NCBI RefSeq assembly: GCF_015645095.1
Contig: NZ_JADOTW010000033.1
Location: 1-38,999, forward strand
Length of the DNA stretch: 38,999 nt
DNA from: Halomonas sp. 328
Lineage (GTDB): Bacteria > Pseudomonadota > Gammaproteobacteria > Pseudomonadales > Halomonadaceae
Direction: 5' to 3'
Under the pieces are notes generated by a model. It saw only the letters and a program-made list of their open reading frames with translations. It ran no database searches and was not told the DNA's origin. Positions 31,732 to 38,999 of the stretch are shown piece by piece (within the stretch, counting starts at the first letter, position 1; the number at the start of each line of letters is the position of its first letter). A program made the translations under genes and the position numbers.

Positions 31732-32574
31732 TCATGACCCGTCGCCGGAGCGATTGCGACCTTGGTCGAAGATGGGTGGGCGGTGCTGGAACAGCATGAA
31801 TTGCCGGAACAGCTCCGCTTGGCTGCCGATATTGAGCTTGGCGTAGAGACGCTTGCGGTGGTTCTTGACGGTGCCGGGGGTGATGCCGAGCTCGGTGGCG
31901 ATCTCCGGGCCGGTATGGCCGCGCAGGATCAGCCAGGCGACCTGGCGCTCCCGCTCGCTGAGTACCTCCTGGCCGAAGCTGTGCAGCAGGCTGGGGGATT
32001 CGTCCGGGGTGGGCAGGTGCAGGCTGCTGGCCAGCCAGAACTGGCGGATCAGCGCCTCGAGCAGCGGGTAGAGGTAGTCGAGGGTGGCCAGCAGCTCGCC
32101 CTGGCTGGGCGTGTGATTGCGGCGATAGAAACCGAAGGAGAGCGACAGGCAATCGCCGTCGTCCAGAGGGAAGAAGGCCGCCGCCTCGTCATAGAGGCCC
32201 AGGTCGCGATAGTAGGTGGCGTAGTAGTCGCTGTGGCGAAAGCCCGCCGGGGCCAGCTCGTCGAGGCTGGCCAGGCCGCCGCACTGCTCGGCCTGCCAGT
32301 GGCGGTAGCAGGGGTCGAGCAGGTACATGCGTTCCACATAGGGGTGCAGCACCCGGCGCTCCAGGTCGGCACTCAGGTTATGGGCCAGCACCGTGGGGCG
32401 CCCAGCCGCGGCGAAATGGAAGACCACATGGCTGATGCCCGGGAAATAGGCCTCCAGGGCCTGGCCCAGGCCGCTCAGGAACTCCGGGGAGCGGACCTGG
32501 TCCGCCAGCCGGGCCATGGGGACCAGGCTGGCGGGGGCCAGGTTGGTGGGGGACGGGGGAGGGGCCGACACCAT
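31732..32574 (-). CDS. LuxR-family transcriptional regulator
   Basis: This 280-residue protein ends in a LuxR-type helix-turn-helix (about 211-262: LSERERQVAWLILRGHTGPEIA, ITPGTVKNHRKRLYAKLNIGS). The N-terminal 200 residues include no receiver-domain aspartate pocket and are of the GAF-like or unassigned sensor type (HPYVERMYLLDPCYRHW, FFPLDDGDCLSLSFGFYRR). It lies between the kinase and the DUF1703 gene on the same strand, 29 bp upstream of the kinase start, so it may be cotranscribed with the two-component system. Target and effector are unknown. Confidence 0.85.
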   Translation of the reverse strand: MVSAPPPSPTNLAPASLVPMARLADQVRSPEFLSGLGQALEAYFPGISHVVFHFAAAGRPTVLAHNLSADLERRVLHPYVERMYLLDPCYRHWQAEQCGGLASLDELAPAGFRHSDYYATYYRDLGLYDEAAAFFPLDDGDCLSLSFGFYRRNHTPSQGELLATLDYLYPLLEALIRQFWLASSLHLPTPDESPSLLHSFGQEVLSERERQVAWLILRGHTGPEIATELGITPGTVKNHRKRLYAKLNIGSQAELFRQFMLFQHRPPIFDQGRNRSGDGS

Positions 32575-32592
32575 GGCGGGGCAGTGACTCCG

Positions 32593-34155
32593 TCAGAGGG
32601 TAAGGTGATCGAAGGCGACGATCTGGCGCCGCTCCCGAGAGAACTCCACGCCGACCAGGTGGATCGGCTTGCCGGCGGCGCGGTACTTGTCGGCGTAGCC
32701 GCGCTCCTGGAGCTGTTGCAGCGCCTTGCCCTCCGGTACCTGCTCCACCACCTTGAATTCGAACAGGTAGATATGCCCGGCGAAATCGACGCTCATGTCC
32801 ACCTTGCCGGTATGGCTGGCGTCCTCCACGGTCACGTTCAGGCCCAGGGCGGCGAAGTGACTGTAGAAGACGCTCGCATAATGTCCCTCATAGCGGGCGA
32901 TGGGGTTGTTGCGGTACCAGTCATGGGGCAGGCCGGCGTAGAGCGCCTTGAGGTGGGCTTCCAGGCCGTCGAGATCATGGGCGCGAAGATGGGTGAAGAG
33001 CGTCTTGCGCTCCCGGGGGCCGTTCTCGACGCCGAGCACCGGCAACAGCGCCCGGTTAAGGCTGGCCCCCACTGCCTGGTTGGGAAGGCCCAGGGTAATC
33101 AGGCGGTAGCTTCGTATGGGCTCCTCGATTGCCTTCACCGTCAGGTAGCCGGTCTGGAACAGCAGCCCCTCGGTGGCGATATCGTCCACGTCGAAGCGGC
33201 CCAGCAACTCGGGCTCGGTTTCCCACTGGTCGAGTGACGGCGTATAGAGCCCACGCTGCCTGAGGATCTCGACCAGGAAGGTGGGCGTGGCGCTCTCGAA
33301 CCAGTAGGGGCTGAACTGGCGCTTCTGCAGCAGCAACAAGATATCGAAGGGGTTGTAAACCGAGGGCACCCCCTGGCCGCCCCAGCGGTAGCCGTTATAC
33401 CAGTGGCGTATCTGCTGGCGGTCGAGGCCGGGTAGCTCCGGGGCGAAAACGCGATCCAGGTCCTCATCGGTATAGCCGCACAGGGTGGCATAGGGTGCAT
33501 CCAGGGTAATGTCGTTCAGGTTGTTGAGCCCCGAAAAGAGGCTCACCTTGCTGAACTTGGACACGCCAGTCAGCAGCACGAACTGCAGGTGCGGGTCGGC
33601 ATCCTTGAGCACGCTATAGAGGTTCTTGAGCCCTTCGCGCAGCTCCCGGGCCCGCTCCTGGTCGAGGATACTGTCGAGGATCGGCTTGTCATACTCGTCC
33701 ACCAGTACCACCACCCGCTGGCCGAAGTGCTGATGGGCCTCGCGAATCAGCCCCGAAAACTCCCCGGCGATATCGGTCTGGCGCCCCGGTGGCATGCCCA
33801 ACTGCTGGCGCTGCACGAAAAGCTGGTCGCGGATGCGTGCATCCAGCGCCTCGCGGCTGCTCAGCACGCCATCGGCGAAGCTCAGGCGGATCACCGGGTG
33901 GGTGGTCTGCCAGTCCCACTTGTCGTGGATATAGAGGCCTTCGAAGAGCGCCTCGCGGCCCTCGAAGAGGCAGCGCAGGGTATCCACCAGCAGGCTCTTG
34001 CCGAAGCGCCGCGGCCGCGACAGGAAGTAGTACTTGGTCTCCTCGATCAGGCGGTGGATCAGCGGCGTCTTGTCGACATAGTAGTACCCGCCCTCGCGGA
34101 TATCCGCGAAGGTCTGAATGCCGATGGGCAGCTTGAGACGACCGGCCTGAGACAA
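32593..34155 (-). CDS. AAA-like ATPase fused to a PD-(D/E)XK nuclease domain (DUF1703 family)
   Basis: This 520-residue protein belongs to the widespread AAA-ATPase-like/DUF1703 family. The N-terminal part has FADIREGGYYYVDKT, a Walker A-like RPRRFGKS (47-54) and Walker B-like VVVLVDEYDKPI (148-159). The C-terminal domain has a PD-(D/E)XK core, VDMSVDF with Asp453 and LFEFK with Glu466-x-Lys468, as in a nuclease. Members are multi-copy accessory genes, suspected of roles in DNA mobility or defence, with no established function. Both active sites look intact. It sits beside a large repeat array. Confidence 0.83.
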   Translation of the reverse strand: MSQAGRLKLPIGIQTFADIREGGYYYVDKTPLIHRLIEETKYYFLSRPRRFGKSLLVDTLRCLFEGREALFEGLYIHDKWDWQTTHPVIRLSFADGVLSSREALDARIRDQLFVQRQQLGMPPGRQTDIAGEFSGLIREAHQHFGQRVVVLVDEYDKPILDSILDQERARELREGLKNLYSVLKDADPHLQFVLLTGVSKFSKVSLFSGLNNLNDITLDAPYATLCGYTDEDLDRVFAPELPGLDRQQIRHWYNGYRWGGQGVPSVYNPFDILLLLQKRQFSPYWFESATPTFLVEILRQRGLYTPSLDQWETEPELLGRFDVDDIATEGLLFQTGYLTVKAIEEPIRSYRLITLGLPNQAVGASLNRALLPVLGVENGPRERKTLFTHLRAHDLDGLEAHLKALYAGLPHDWYRNNPIARYEGHYASVFYSHFAALGLNVTVEDASHTGKVDMSVDFAGHIYLFEFKVVEQVPEGKALQQLQERGYADKYRAAGKPIHLVGVEFSRERRQIVAFDHLTL

Positions 34156-34231
34156 GGAGACCTCCTGAGGTGGGGAAGAGCGATGGGCCTAGCATAGCAT
34201 GGTGGTATAACCCCCAGGGCACCCACCCCGT

Positions 34232-34680
34232 CGGAGATTCTATGTTGCCTCACCAGCCGCCACCGCGGTTTCCGTGGGAGCTCGGCTGCGCCGAGCGATT
34301 GGCGCCGCCAGGCGCCTTGATCGCCCGCAGGGCGATTTTGGTAGGCCACCAAGGGCGACTTCGTCGCCCAATCGCTCGGGGGACCCAAGCTCCCACAACC
34401 CCAGTGGCCACCCAGGCTGCTGTGGAGATAGCCGCCCAACCTACCGTGGGAGATTCTATGTCGCCCTTCAAGCCGCTGCCGCGGTTTTTGTGGGAGCACG
34501 GCTATGCCGCGCGATATCGCCCGCAGGGCGATTTTGGTAGGCCCCCAGGGGCGACTTCGTCGCCCAATCGCTCGGGGGACCCAAGCTCCCACAACCCCAG
34601 TGGCAACCTCCACCGTGGGAGCGCGGCGGTCCGGCGCTCCGGTTCCGCGCGATGGGCGCCGCAGGCGCCCCTATACACCG
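34232..34680. repeat. BIME-like extragenic repeat, copy E (two large tandem units)
   Basis: Two related units (34232-34410 and 34448-34607) share GGAGATTCTATGT, CCGCGGTTT(C/T), GTGGGAGC, CGCCCGCAGGGCGATTTTGG, GGGCGACTTCGTCGCCCAAT and CTCCCACAACCCCAGTGGC. Unit 1 has about 20 extra bases (GGCGCCGCCAGGCGCC). A third partial unit (34612-34672) ends with GGGCGCCGCAGGCGCCC. No gene is recognisable in 34156-34682; long open frames across it are by-products of the palindromes and GC content. Confidence 0.88.
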
Positions 34681-34682
34681 CA

Positions 34683-35795
34683 TCACTGTGGCCCACGAAT
34701 CTCGCCCACCAGGTCGGCGGCGCGGCCGATCAGCTCGGCCTGGTGGGGCTCCAACTGCTGGCCACCCCAGCGGGCGATCTCGTCATTGGCGGGGTCCCGG
34801 GCGGCGATCACGCTGCCGGACAAGGCCTGGATCACCGCATGGCCGCAGAAGGGCACATAGCCTTCCGAGTAACCGCCCTCGTGCACCATCACCAGGCGGC
34901 CGTTGCAGAGCCGCTCGGCGACGGCGACCAGTTGTGCGGTCATGCGCCCGAAGGCGGCGCTATTGAGCAGCATGCAGCCCAGCGGATCCATGGCGCTGGC
35001 ATCAAAGCCGCAGGCCACCACGATCAGCTCCGGTTGGAAGCGCTCCAACGCCGGGATCACCACCCGCTCCAGGCAGGCCTGGTAGGCGCCGATGCCGCTG
35101 CCGGCGGGCAGGGGCACATTGAGGGTATGGCCGAAGCCCGGCCCCTCGCCGCGCTCCGCCAGGCCGCCGCTGTCCACCGGGTAGTTGCTGTCGTGGTGCA
35201 GCGAGATGGCCAGCACCTCGTCGCGCTCCCAGAAGGCCTGCTGGGTGCCGTTGCCGTGGTGGACGTCCCAGTCGAGTACCGCTACCCGCCGGATGGCGTG
35301 GCGCGCCATCATGGTCATCACCGCCACCGGGATATTGCCCAGCAGGCAGAAGCCGCGGCCCCGGTCGCGCTCGGCGTGGTGGCCCGGCGGCCGGCACAGG
35401 GCATAGGCGTTGTCGCAGTCGCCGCGCAGCACGGCGTCCATGGCGGCGATGGCCTGGCCAGTGGAGCGTTTAGCGATCGCGTAGCTGTCCTTGCGCAGGG
35501 GAGCGCACTCGCCGGCATCGCCGAAGCCCTGCTCGCTCAGGGTCGCCAGTCGCTCGAGGTAGGCATGGGTATGGAAGCGCGCCAGGTCGGCCTCCTCGGC
35601 GGAGGCGCCCTTGATCGGCACCAGCTCGTCCATCAGCCCGGTCACCTCCAGCAGGTTGCGCAGGCGGCGCTTGGTCTCCGGGTGCTCGGCGGCGGCGGCG
35701 GGCTGCACATGGCCGCCGGGCGTGGGAAACACCGAGCAGGGGCCACCGTCATGCCACAGGCAGTGTTCGTGAAAGGCGAAGGCGGTACGGCGCAT
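34683..35795 (-). CDS. Class II HDAC-like amidohydrolase (HDAH type), paralogue 2
   Basis: This 370-residue enzyme is a paralogue of the protein at 16390-17505, sharing the start (HEHCLWHDGGPCSVF against HERCFWHDAGAIGVF) and most of the C-terminal half. Catalytic residues are His139-His140, zinc ligands Asp177, His179 and Asp265, and Tyr309. It should hydrolyse an N-acyl amine in the cytoplasm. It starts 27 bp after the NhaC-type antiporter gene, so the transporter probably brings in or exports its substrate or product. The gene pair is separate from the TRAP cluster but may handle a related compound. Confidence 0.85.
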   Translation of the reverse strand: MRRTAFAFHEHCLWHDGGPCSVFPTPGGHVQPAAAAEHPETKRRLRNLLEVTGLMDELVPIKGASAEEADLARFHTHAYLERLATLSEQGFGDAGECAPLRKDSYAIAKRSTGQAIAAMDAVLRGDCDNAYALCRPPGHHAERDRGRGFCLLGNIPVAVMTMMARHAIRRVAVLDWDVHHGNGTQQAFWERDEVLAISLHHDSNYPVDSGGLAERGEGPGFGHTLNVPLPAGSGIGAYQACLERVVIPALERFQPELIVVACGFDASAMDPLGCMLLNSAAFGRMTAQLVAVAERLCNGRLVMVHEGGYSEGYVPFCGHAVIQALSGSVIAARDPANDEIARWGGQQLEPHQAELIGRAADLVGEIRGPQ

Positions 35796-35822
35796 GGTGA
35801 GTCTCCTTATGGGGGGTGTGGT

Positions 35823-37280
35823 TTAGCCGAGCAGGAAGAACAGGCTGGCGCTGACCCCGGCCGCCAGCAGCACATAGGGCAGCTGGGTCAGGGCGTGCTG
35901 CATGGGAGTGATGCCGCAACCCCGGGCGCTGAGCACCGTGGAGTCGCCGAAGAAGCAGGCATGGGAGCCGAAGGCGCCGGCGGAGATCATGGCGCCGAGG
36001 GTCAGCGGCAGGGAGGCGTCGGTGGCCAGGGCCAGGGGGATCACGATGGGGAAGGCGATGGCGTAGACGCCCCAGAAGGAGCCGGTGGCGAAGGCCAGCC
36101 CCGCCAGCACCAGGAAGGTGATGCCGGGCAGCCAGGCGCCGCGCATCAGCGGCTCCACCCAGCCGATCAGTGTCTCGGTGAGGCCCAGGGACTCGTTCAC
36201 CGACTGCAGCATAAAGGCGGCGAAGACGATGCCGAGCGGCAGCAGCATCTGCTGGAAGCCGGCCAGCAGCTCGTCGAAGAGACGATTCAGCGGGGCGATA
36301 TCCTGGGCCACGTAGAGCCCCAGGGTGACCAGCAAGGCGAAGCCCACCCCGATCAGCGCATCGATATCGAACCACCAGGTGGCCAGCAGCAGGGTGGCCA
36401 CCGGCAGCAGGAAGTTGATCAGCCGCGGCGGACGCCGGGTGCAGGCTTCCTCCTGCTGGGCCAGGGCGTCATCGTCCAGGCGCACCTCGTCGCCACGTTC
36501 GGCGGCCTTCATGCGACCCAGTACCGGCACCACCCCCAGGGCCACCAGGATCACCAGAACCAGTGCCACCCAGGGGTAGAAGAGGTAGGGCACCAGGCCG
36601 AGGTAATAGGCGAAGCCCTGGCCGGACTCGGCCACCCGGTTGCTCTCCAGCAGGCCGGCCAGGTAGATGGCCCAGGTGGAGAAGGGGATCAGCAGGCAGA
36701 TGGGCGCCGCCGTGGAGTCGACGATATAGGCCAGCATGGAGCGCGAGATCTTCAGCTTGTCGAAGAGCCGCTTCATGGCCGCCGAGACGGTCATGGCGTT
36801 GAGGTAGTCGTCGATAAAGATCAGCGCGCCCAGGCCCGTGCTGCCCAGCATGGCCCCGCGGCGCGTCGTCAGGTAGCGCCCGGCGCTGCGGCTGAAGGCC
36901 TCGGTGCCCCGAGCGAACTGCAGCAGGCCGATCAAACTGCCCAACAGGCCGCAGACCAGGATGATCCAGCCCATGGTGGGGTCCTGCATTACCGTGAGGC
37001 CGGTGACCGCCATCTCCTGGACGGCGGTGGTGGGGGAGAGCAGGAGAAAGCCGCTCAGGGCCCCGGCCAGCAGCGCCTCCAGGGTGCGCTGGGTGATCAG
37101 GGCCATGCTGATGACCACCAGGGTGGGCAGCAGTACATAGGCCCCGTAGTGCCCCTCGGTGGCCAGCCAGTGGCCGCTGAGGCTGGCCACCAAGACCACC
37201 GCCAGGAAGATCAAGCCGCGGCGCAGGCCGCTTTCGGCGCGCAGGCCATGCCCACGCGGATGGGAGGTCGCCTTGTCCAT
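35823..37280 (-). CDS. NhaC-family Na+/H+ antiporter-like transporter
   Basis: This 485-residue polytopic protein belongs to the NhaC/ion transporter superfamily, with about 11-12 membrane helices. Recognisable blocks are STGLGALIFIDDYLNAMTVSAAMKRL, DSTAAPICLLIPFSTWAIY and the late SAGAFGSHACFFGDSTVLSARG, all typical of NhaC. Members exchange sodium for protons, but several are coupled to organic substrates. The linked deacetylase makes an organic cation or amino-acid-like solute plausible. ATG 37280 is preferred (AAGGTG just upstream) to an in-frame start at 37340. Confidence 0.85.
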   Translation of the reverse strand: MDKATSHPRGHGLRAESGLRRGLIFLAVVLVASLSGHWLATEGHYGAYVLLPTLVVISMALITQRTLEALLAGALSGFLLLSPTTAVQEMAVTGLTVMQDPTMGWIILVCGLLGSLIGLLQFARGTEAFSRSAGRYLTTRRGAMLGSTGLGALIFIDDYLNAMTVSAAMKRLFDKLKISRSMLAYIVDSTAAPICLLIPFSTWAIYLAGLLESNRVAESGQGFAYYLGLVPYLFYPWVALVLVILVALGVVPVLGRMKAAERGDEVRLDDDALAQQEEACTRRPPRLINFLLPVATLLLATWWFDIDALIGVGFALLVTLGLYVAQDIAPLNRLFDELLAGFQQMLLPLGIVFAAFMLQSVNESLGLTETLIGWVEPLMRGAWLPGITFLVLAGLAFATGSFWGVYAIAFPIVIPLALATDASLPLTLGAMISAGAFGSHACFFGDSTVLSARGCGITPMQHALTQLPYVLLAAGVSASLFFLLG

Positions 37281-37360
37281 TGCGTTCACCTTGTTTTTGT
37301 AGATGGCTGTTGTTGAGGTGCGGTGACGCCAGTGGAGCATCCCGGGCGCTGGCCTGGCGA

Positions 37361-37376
37361 TATCCCCAAGGGGATA
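37361..37376. promoter_or_regulatory. Perfect 16-bp palindrome upstream of the NhaC-type gene
   Basis: TATCCCCAAGGGGATA is a perfect palindrome 81 bp upstream of the antiporter start, placed as an operator would be. No regulator is assigned. The remaining bases 37281-37611 hold no gene; 37490-37520 has three CTAG tetramers in an AT-richer stretch. Confidence 0.5.
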
Positions 37377-37611
37377 ACCGCGAGGCCCGAGCGCACCGAG
37401 GCAGACAAAAAAGGGCCATAACGGCTTAAGAAATCTTGGGTTTTGCCGAAAAGCCAGGGAGCAGCCGGGAGGCGTCGTGTAGAGGCCCCCGGCTCACTAG
37501 CGTAGAATTACTAGGCTAGACACAACGGCGGTGCCCCAACGCGAGGGCGCTGCCCTCGGGCTGACGGGCATGAGAATCGTTCCGGAACAATCTCCGGGCG
37601 GTAGCGTGCCA

Positions 37612-38804
37612 GGGAAAACGCATGAGAAACCGATCGACGACGCGCATCGTAGCGCTTTACCAGTAGGAGCTAATGTGGTCATCTAACGCCTTTTTCTCAT
37701 GGATGACCCGATGCTGACACCGTCCCTTATGCACCATCTATCGATCGTTCCCGACTTCCGCCAGGCCTGGAAAGTGCAGCATCAGCTGTCGGACATCCTG
37801 TGCCTGACGGTCTGTGCGGTGATCTGTGGTGCAGAGGGCTGGGACGAAATCGAAGACTTTGGCCACGCGAAGCTCGATTTTCTGCGCCAATACGGTGATT
37901 TTGAGGCTGGCGTGCCCAGCCATGACACCTTGGCCAGGGTCATGGCCTTGGTGAATGCCGAGCAACTGCAAAGCGCGTTTGCCGAATGGATGAAGGCCTG
38001 CCATGACGTGACGGAAGGCGCGGTAGTGGCCATCGATGGCAAGACGCTGCGCGGATCGTACTGCCGAGGGAAAGGCAAAGGCGCGATCCATATGGTCAGT
38101 GCCTTTAGCGCGGCGAATGGTGTGGTACTGGGTCAGGTCAAGACGGCGGAGAAATCCAACGAGATTATGGCGATCCCCGAGCTGCTCAAGCGTCTTAACC
38201 TGCAAGGCTGCTTGGTGACCATCGATGCCATGGGGTGCCAGAAGAAGATTGCCACAGAGGTGCTGCAAAAGGGGGCTGATGCCTTCGAGGCTGCGTTTCC
38301 CATGGCCAAGGTGGCCAGCTTCACGGGCGACTCCTATGTCACGGATGAGAAGAACCGGGGGCGGCAAGAGACCCGCTACCATATCGTCAGCGAAATCACC
38401 GATGAATTTCAGGAGATTAGCTATGAGTGGCCTGGGATGAAAACGGTGGGTGTGGTGATGAGCTTCCGCCAGAAAGGTGACGGTGCGCCGGAGATACCAA
38501 TGATCCGTTACTACATCAGCTCAGCCGAGCTGAGCGCCCATCAGTTTGCCGAGGCGGCTCGCCAGCATTGGTTTGTCGAGAATAAACTCCACTGGTCTCT
38601 GGATGTGGCGCTGCGCGATGATGCCTGCAAAATCCATCGTGCTCAGGCCGCTGAAAATCTCGCCAGGGTGCGTCATATCGCCTTGAATTACCTCAAAGGA
38701 GAGAAGCGTTTCAAAGGCGGAATCCGGCGGAAGAAGAAAGCCGCGCTGGATGAGACCTATCTGGCCGACATTCTCGCGGTGTGACAGCTTTCATGCGTTT
38801 TCCC
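37612..38804 (+). mobile_element. ISAs1-family insertion sequence
   Basis: A perfect 14-bp inverted repeat GGGAAAACGCATGA marks both ends (37612-37625 and, inverted, 38791-38804) around a single transposase gene. The total is about 1.19 kb, normal for the ISAs1 family. No clear target duplication is visible. Base composition is less GC-rich than the neighbouring genes, as expected for acquired DNA. Confidence 0.85.
37699..38784 (+). CDS. ISAs1-family DDE transposase, with an internal deletion
   Basis: This 361-residue transposase shows the family start ([21 protein letters not shown]), the first catalytic Asp in [13 protein letters not shown], the second in [13 protein letters not shown], and the Glu region [24 protein letters not shown]. 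After [16 protein letters not shown] the sequence jumps to [11 protein letters not shown]. The conserved segment with YxLALKGNQ that normally follows is missing, an in-frame loss of about a dozen residues, so activity is doubtful. The ribosome binding site AGGAG (37665-37669) fits a short upstream frame at 37673-37717 better; that frame ends overlapping an in-frame ATG at 37711, so restart there is possible. Confidence 0.85.
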   Translation: MDDPMLTPSLMHHLSIVPDFRQAWKVQHQLSDILCLTVCAVICGAEGWDEIEDFGHAKLDFLRQYGDFEAGVPSHDTLARVMALVNAEQLQSAFAEWMKACHDVTEGAVVAIDGKTLRGSYCRGKGKGAIHMVSAFSAANGVVLGQVKTAEKSNEIMAIPELLKRLNLQGCLVTIDAMGCQKKIATEVLQKGADAFEAAFPMAKVASFTGDSYVTDEKNRGRQETRYHIVSEITDEFQEISYEWPGMKTVGVVMSFRQKGDGAPEIPMIRYYISSAELSAHQFAEAARQHWFVENKLHWSLDVALRDDACKIHRAQAAENLARVRHIALNYLKGEKRFKGGIRRKKKAALDETYLADILAV

Positions 38805-38807
38805 GGG

Positions 38808-38927
38808 TTCGTGGAGAATAAGCTCCATTGGTCGTTAGATGTGGCGCTGCGGGAAGATGCCTGCAAAATCCACCGTGGTCAGGCCGCTGAGAACCTCGCC
38901 AGGGTTCGCCATATCGCCTTGAATTAC
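38808..38927 (+). pseudogene. C-terminal fragment of a second ISAs1-family transposase
   Basis: Forty codons from [19 protein letters not shown] to HIALNY repeat the end of the neighbouring transposase at about 90% of bases, so this is a related but different copy. It begins 4 bp after the right inverted repeat of the complete IS and loses similarity at 38928. The bases to 38999 show nothing recognisable. Confidence 0.85.
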
Positions 38928-38999
38928 CCCTGCTTATTCATGAGGCCAGCCTGAAAACGAAGATAGCGGATGGTATTCTCTTGAGAAATCAGAACGTTC

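Noticed and set aside
34232-34680. Possible CRISPR array.
   Set aside because: Units are long, unequal and palindromic mosaics with no unique spacers of constant length.
34170-37316. A 1048-codon open frame on the plus strand over the repeat array, deacetylase and antiporter genes.
   Set aside because: It is antisense to two well-supported genes and its His/Gln/Gly-rich product is typical of GC-rich shadow frames.
37673-37717. A 14-codon frame before the ISAs1 transposase as a regulated leader peptide.
   Set aside because: It has a good ribosome binding site and overlaps a restart codon, but one instance in a damaged IS is not enough to claim a leader gene.

Overview
The window is a high-GC chromosomal segment of a gammaproteobacterium. 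Gene content points to a halophilic or marine relative of Halomonas: TRAP and NhaC-type transporters, an HglS/YdcJ 2-oxoadipate enzyme, and BIME-like extragenic repeats. The genus is inferred from protein resemblance and style; no rRNA or other marker gene is present. No tRNA, rRNA, CRISPR array or prophage was seen. LAYOUT: 1-2850 is a small accessory patch with a 7-bp tandem repeat, hicAB, a REP-associated tyrosine transposase (RAYT), vapBC and the tail of an Rpn-type nuclease, sprinkled with a GGGGACAGACCCC-type repeat. 2849-7282 holds a CigR/RcnB-like secreted protein, an orphan PilX-like protein, an NCS2 xanthine/uracil-type permease behind paired TGTATACA boxes, and two very small genes. 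7525-10723 holds hglS, a convergent LysR gene and an AraC-type regulator. 10901-18564 is a long co-directional cluster: a TRAP transporter (P, Q, M), an acetylpolyamine-amidohydrolase-like deacetylase, RidA, a mu-crystallin/ornithine-cyclodeaminase-like protein, an HDAH-like deacetylase and a class IV aminotransferase. 18647-21558 is a lipoprotein alpha/beta hydrolase coupled to a DUF4105 membrane protein. 21641-21778 (minus strand) looks like an unannotated CsrB/RsmZ-type regulatory RNA. From 21859 on everything is on the minus strand up to the IS: a HisC-like aminotransferase, TrmJ, a phosphonate-type ABC transporter with a histidine phosphatase, an NtrC-type two-component system, a LuxR-type regulator, a DUF1703 ATPase/nuclease, a second HDAH-like deacetylase and an NhaC-family antiporter. 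The window ends in an ISAs1-family IS next to a fragment of a related copy. HOW THE GENES WORK TOGETHER: The TRAP cluster reads as a catabolic route in which a carboxylated, N-acylated amine is imported, deacylated by two arginase/deacetylase-fold enzymes, and its amine/imine products are handled by RidA, an imine reductase-like protein and an aminotransferase. The AraC gene just upstream and a 21-bp direct repeat in the promoter suggest its control. The phn-type operon carries a textbook sigma-54 promoter and an upstream palindrome beside the stop codon of the sigma-54 activator gene, so that two-component system most likely drives it. Two dispersed repeat families shape the intergenic DNA; the short one sits repeatedly at stop codons.
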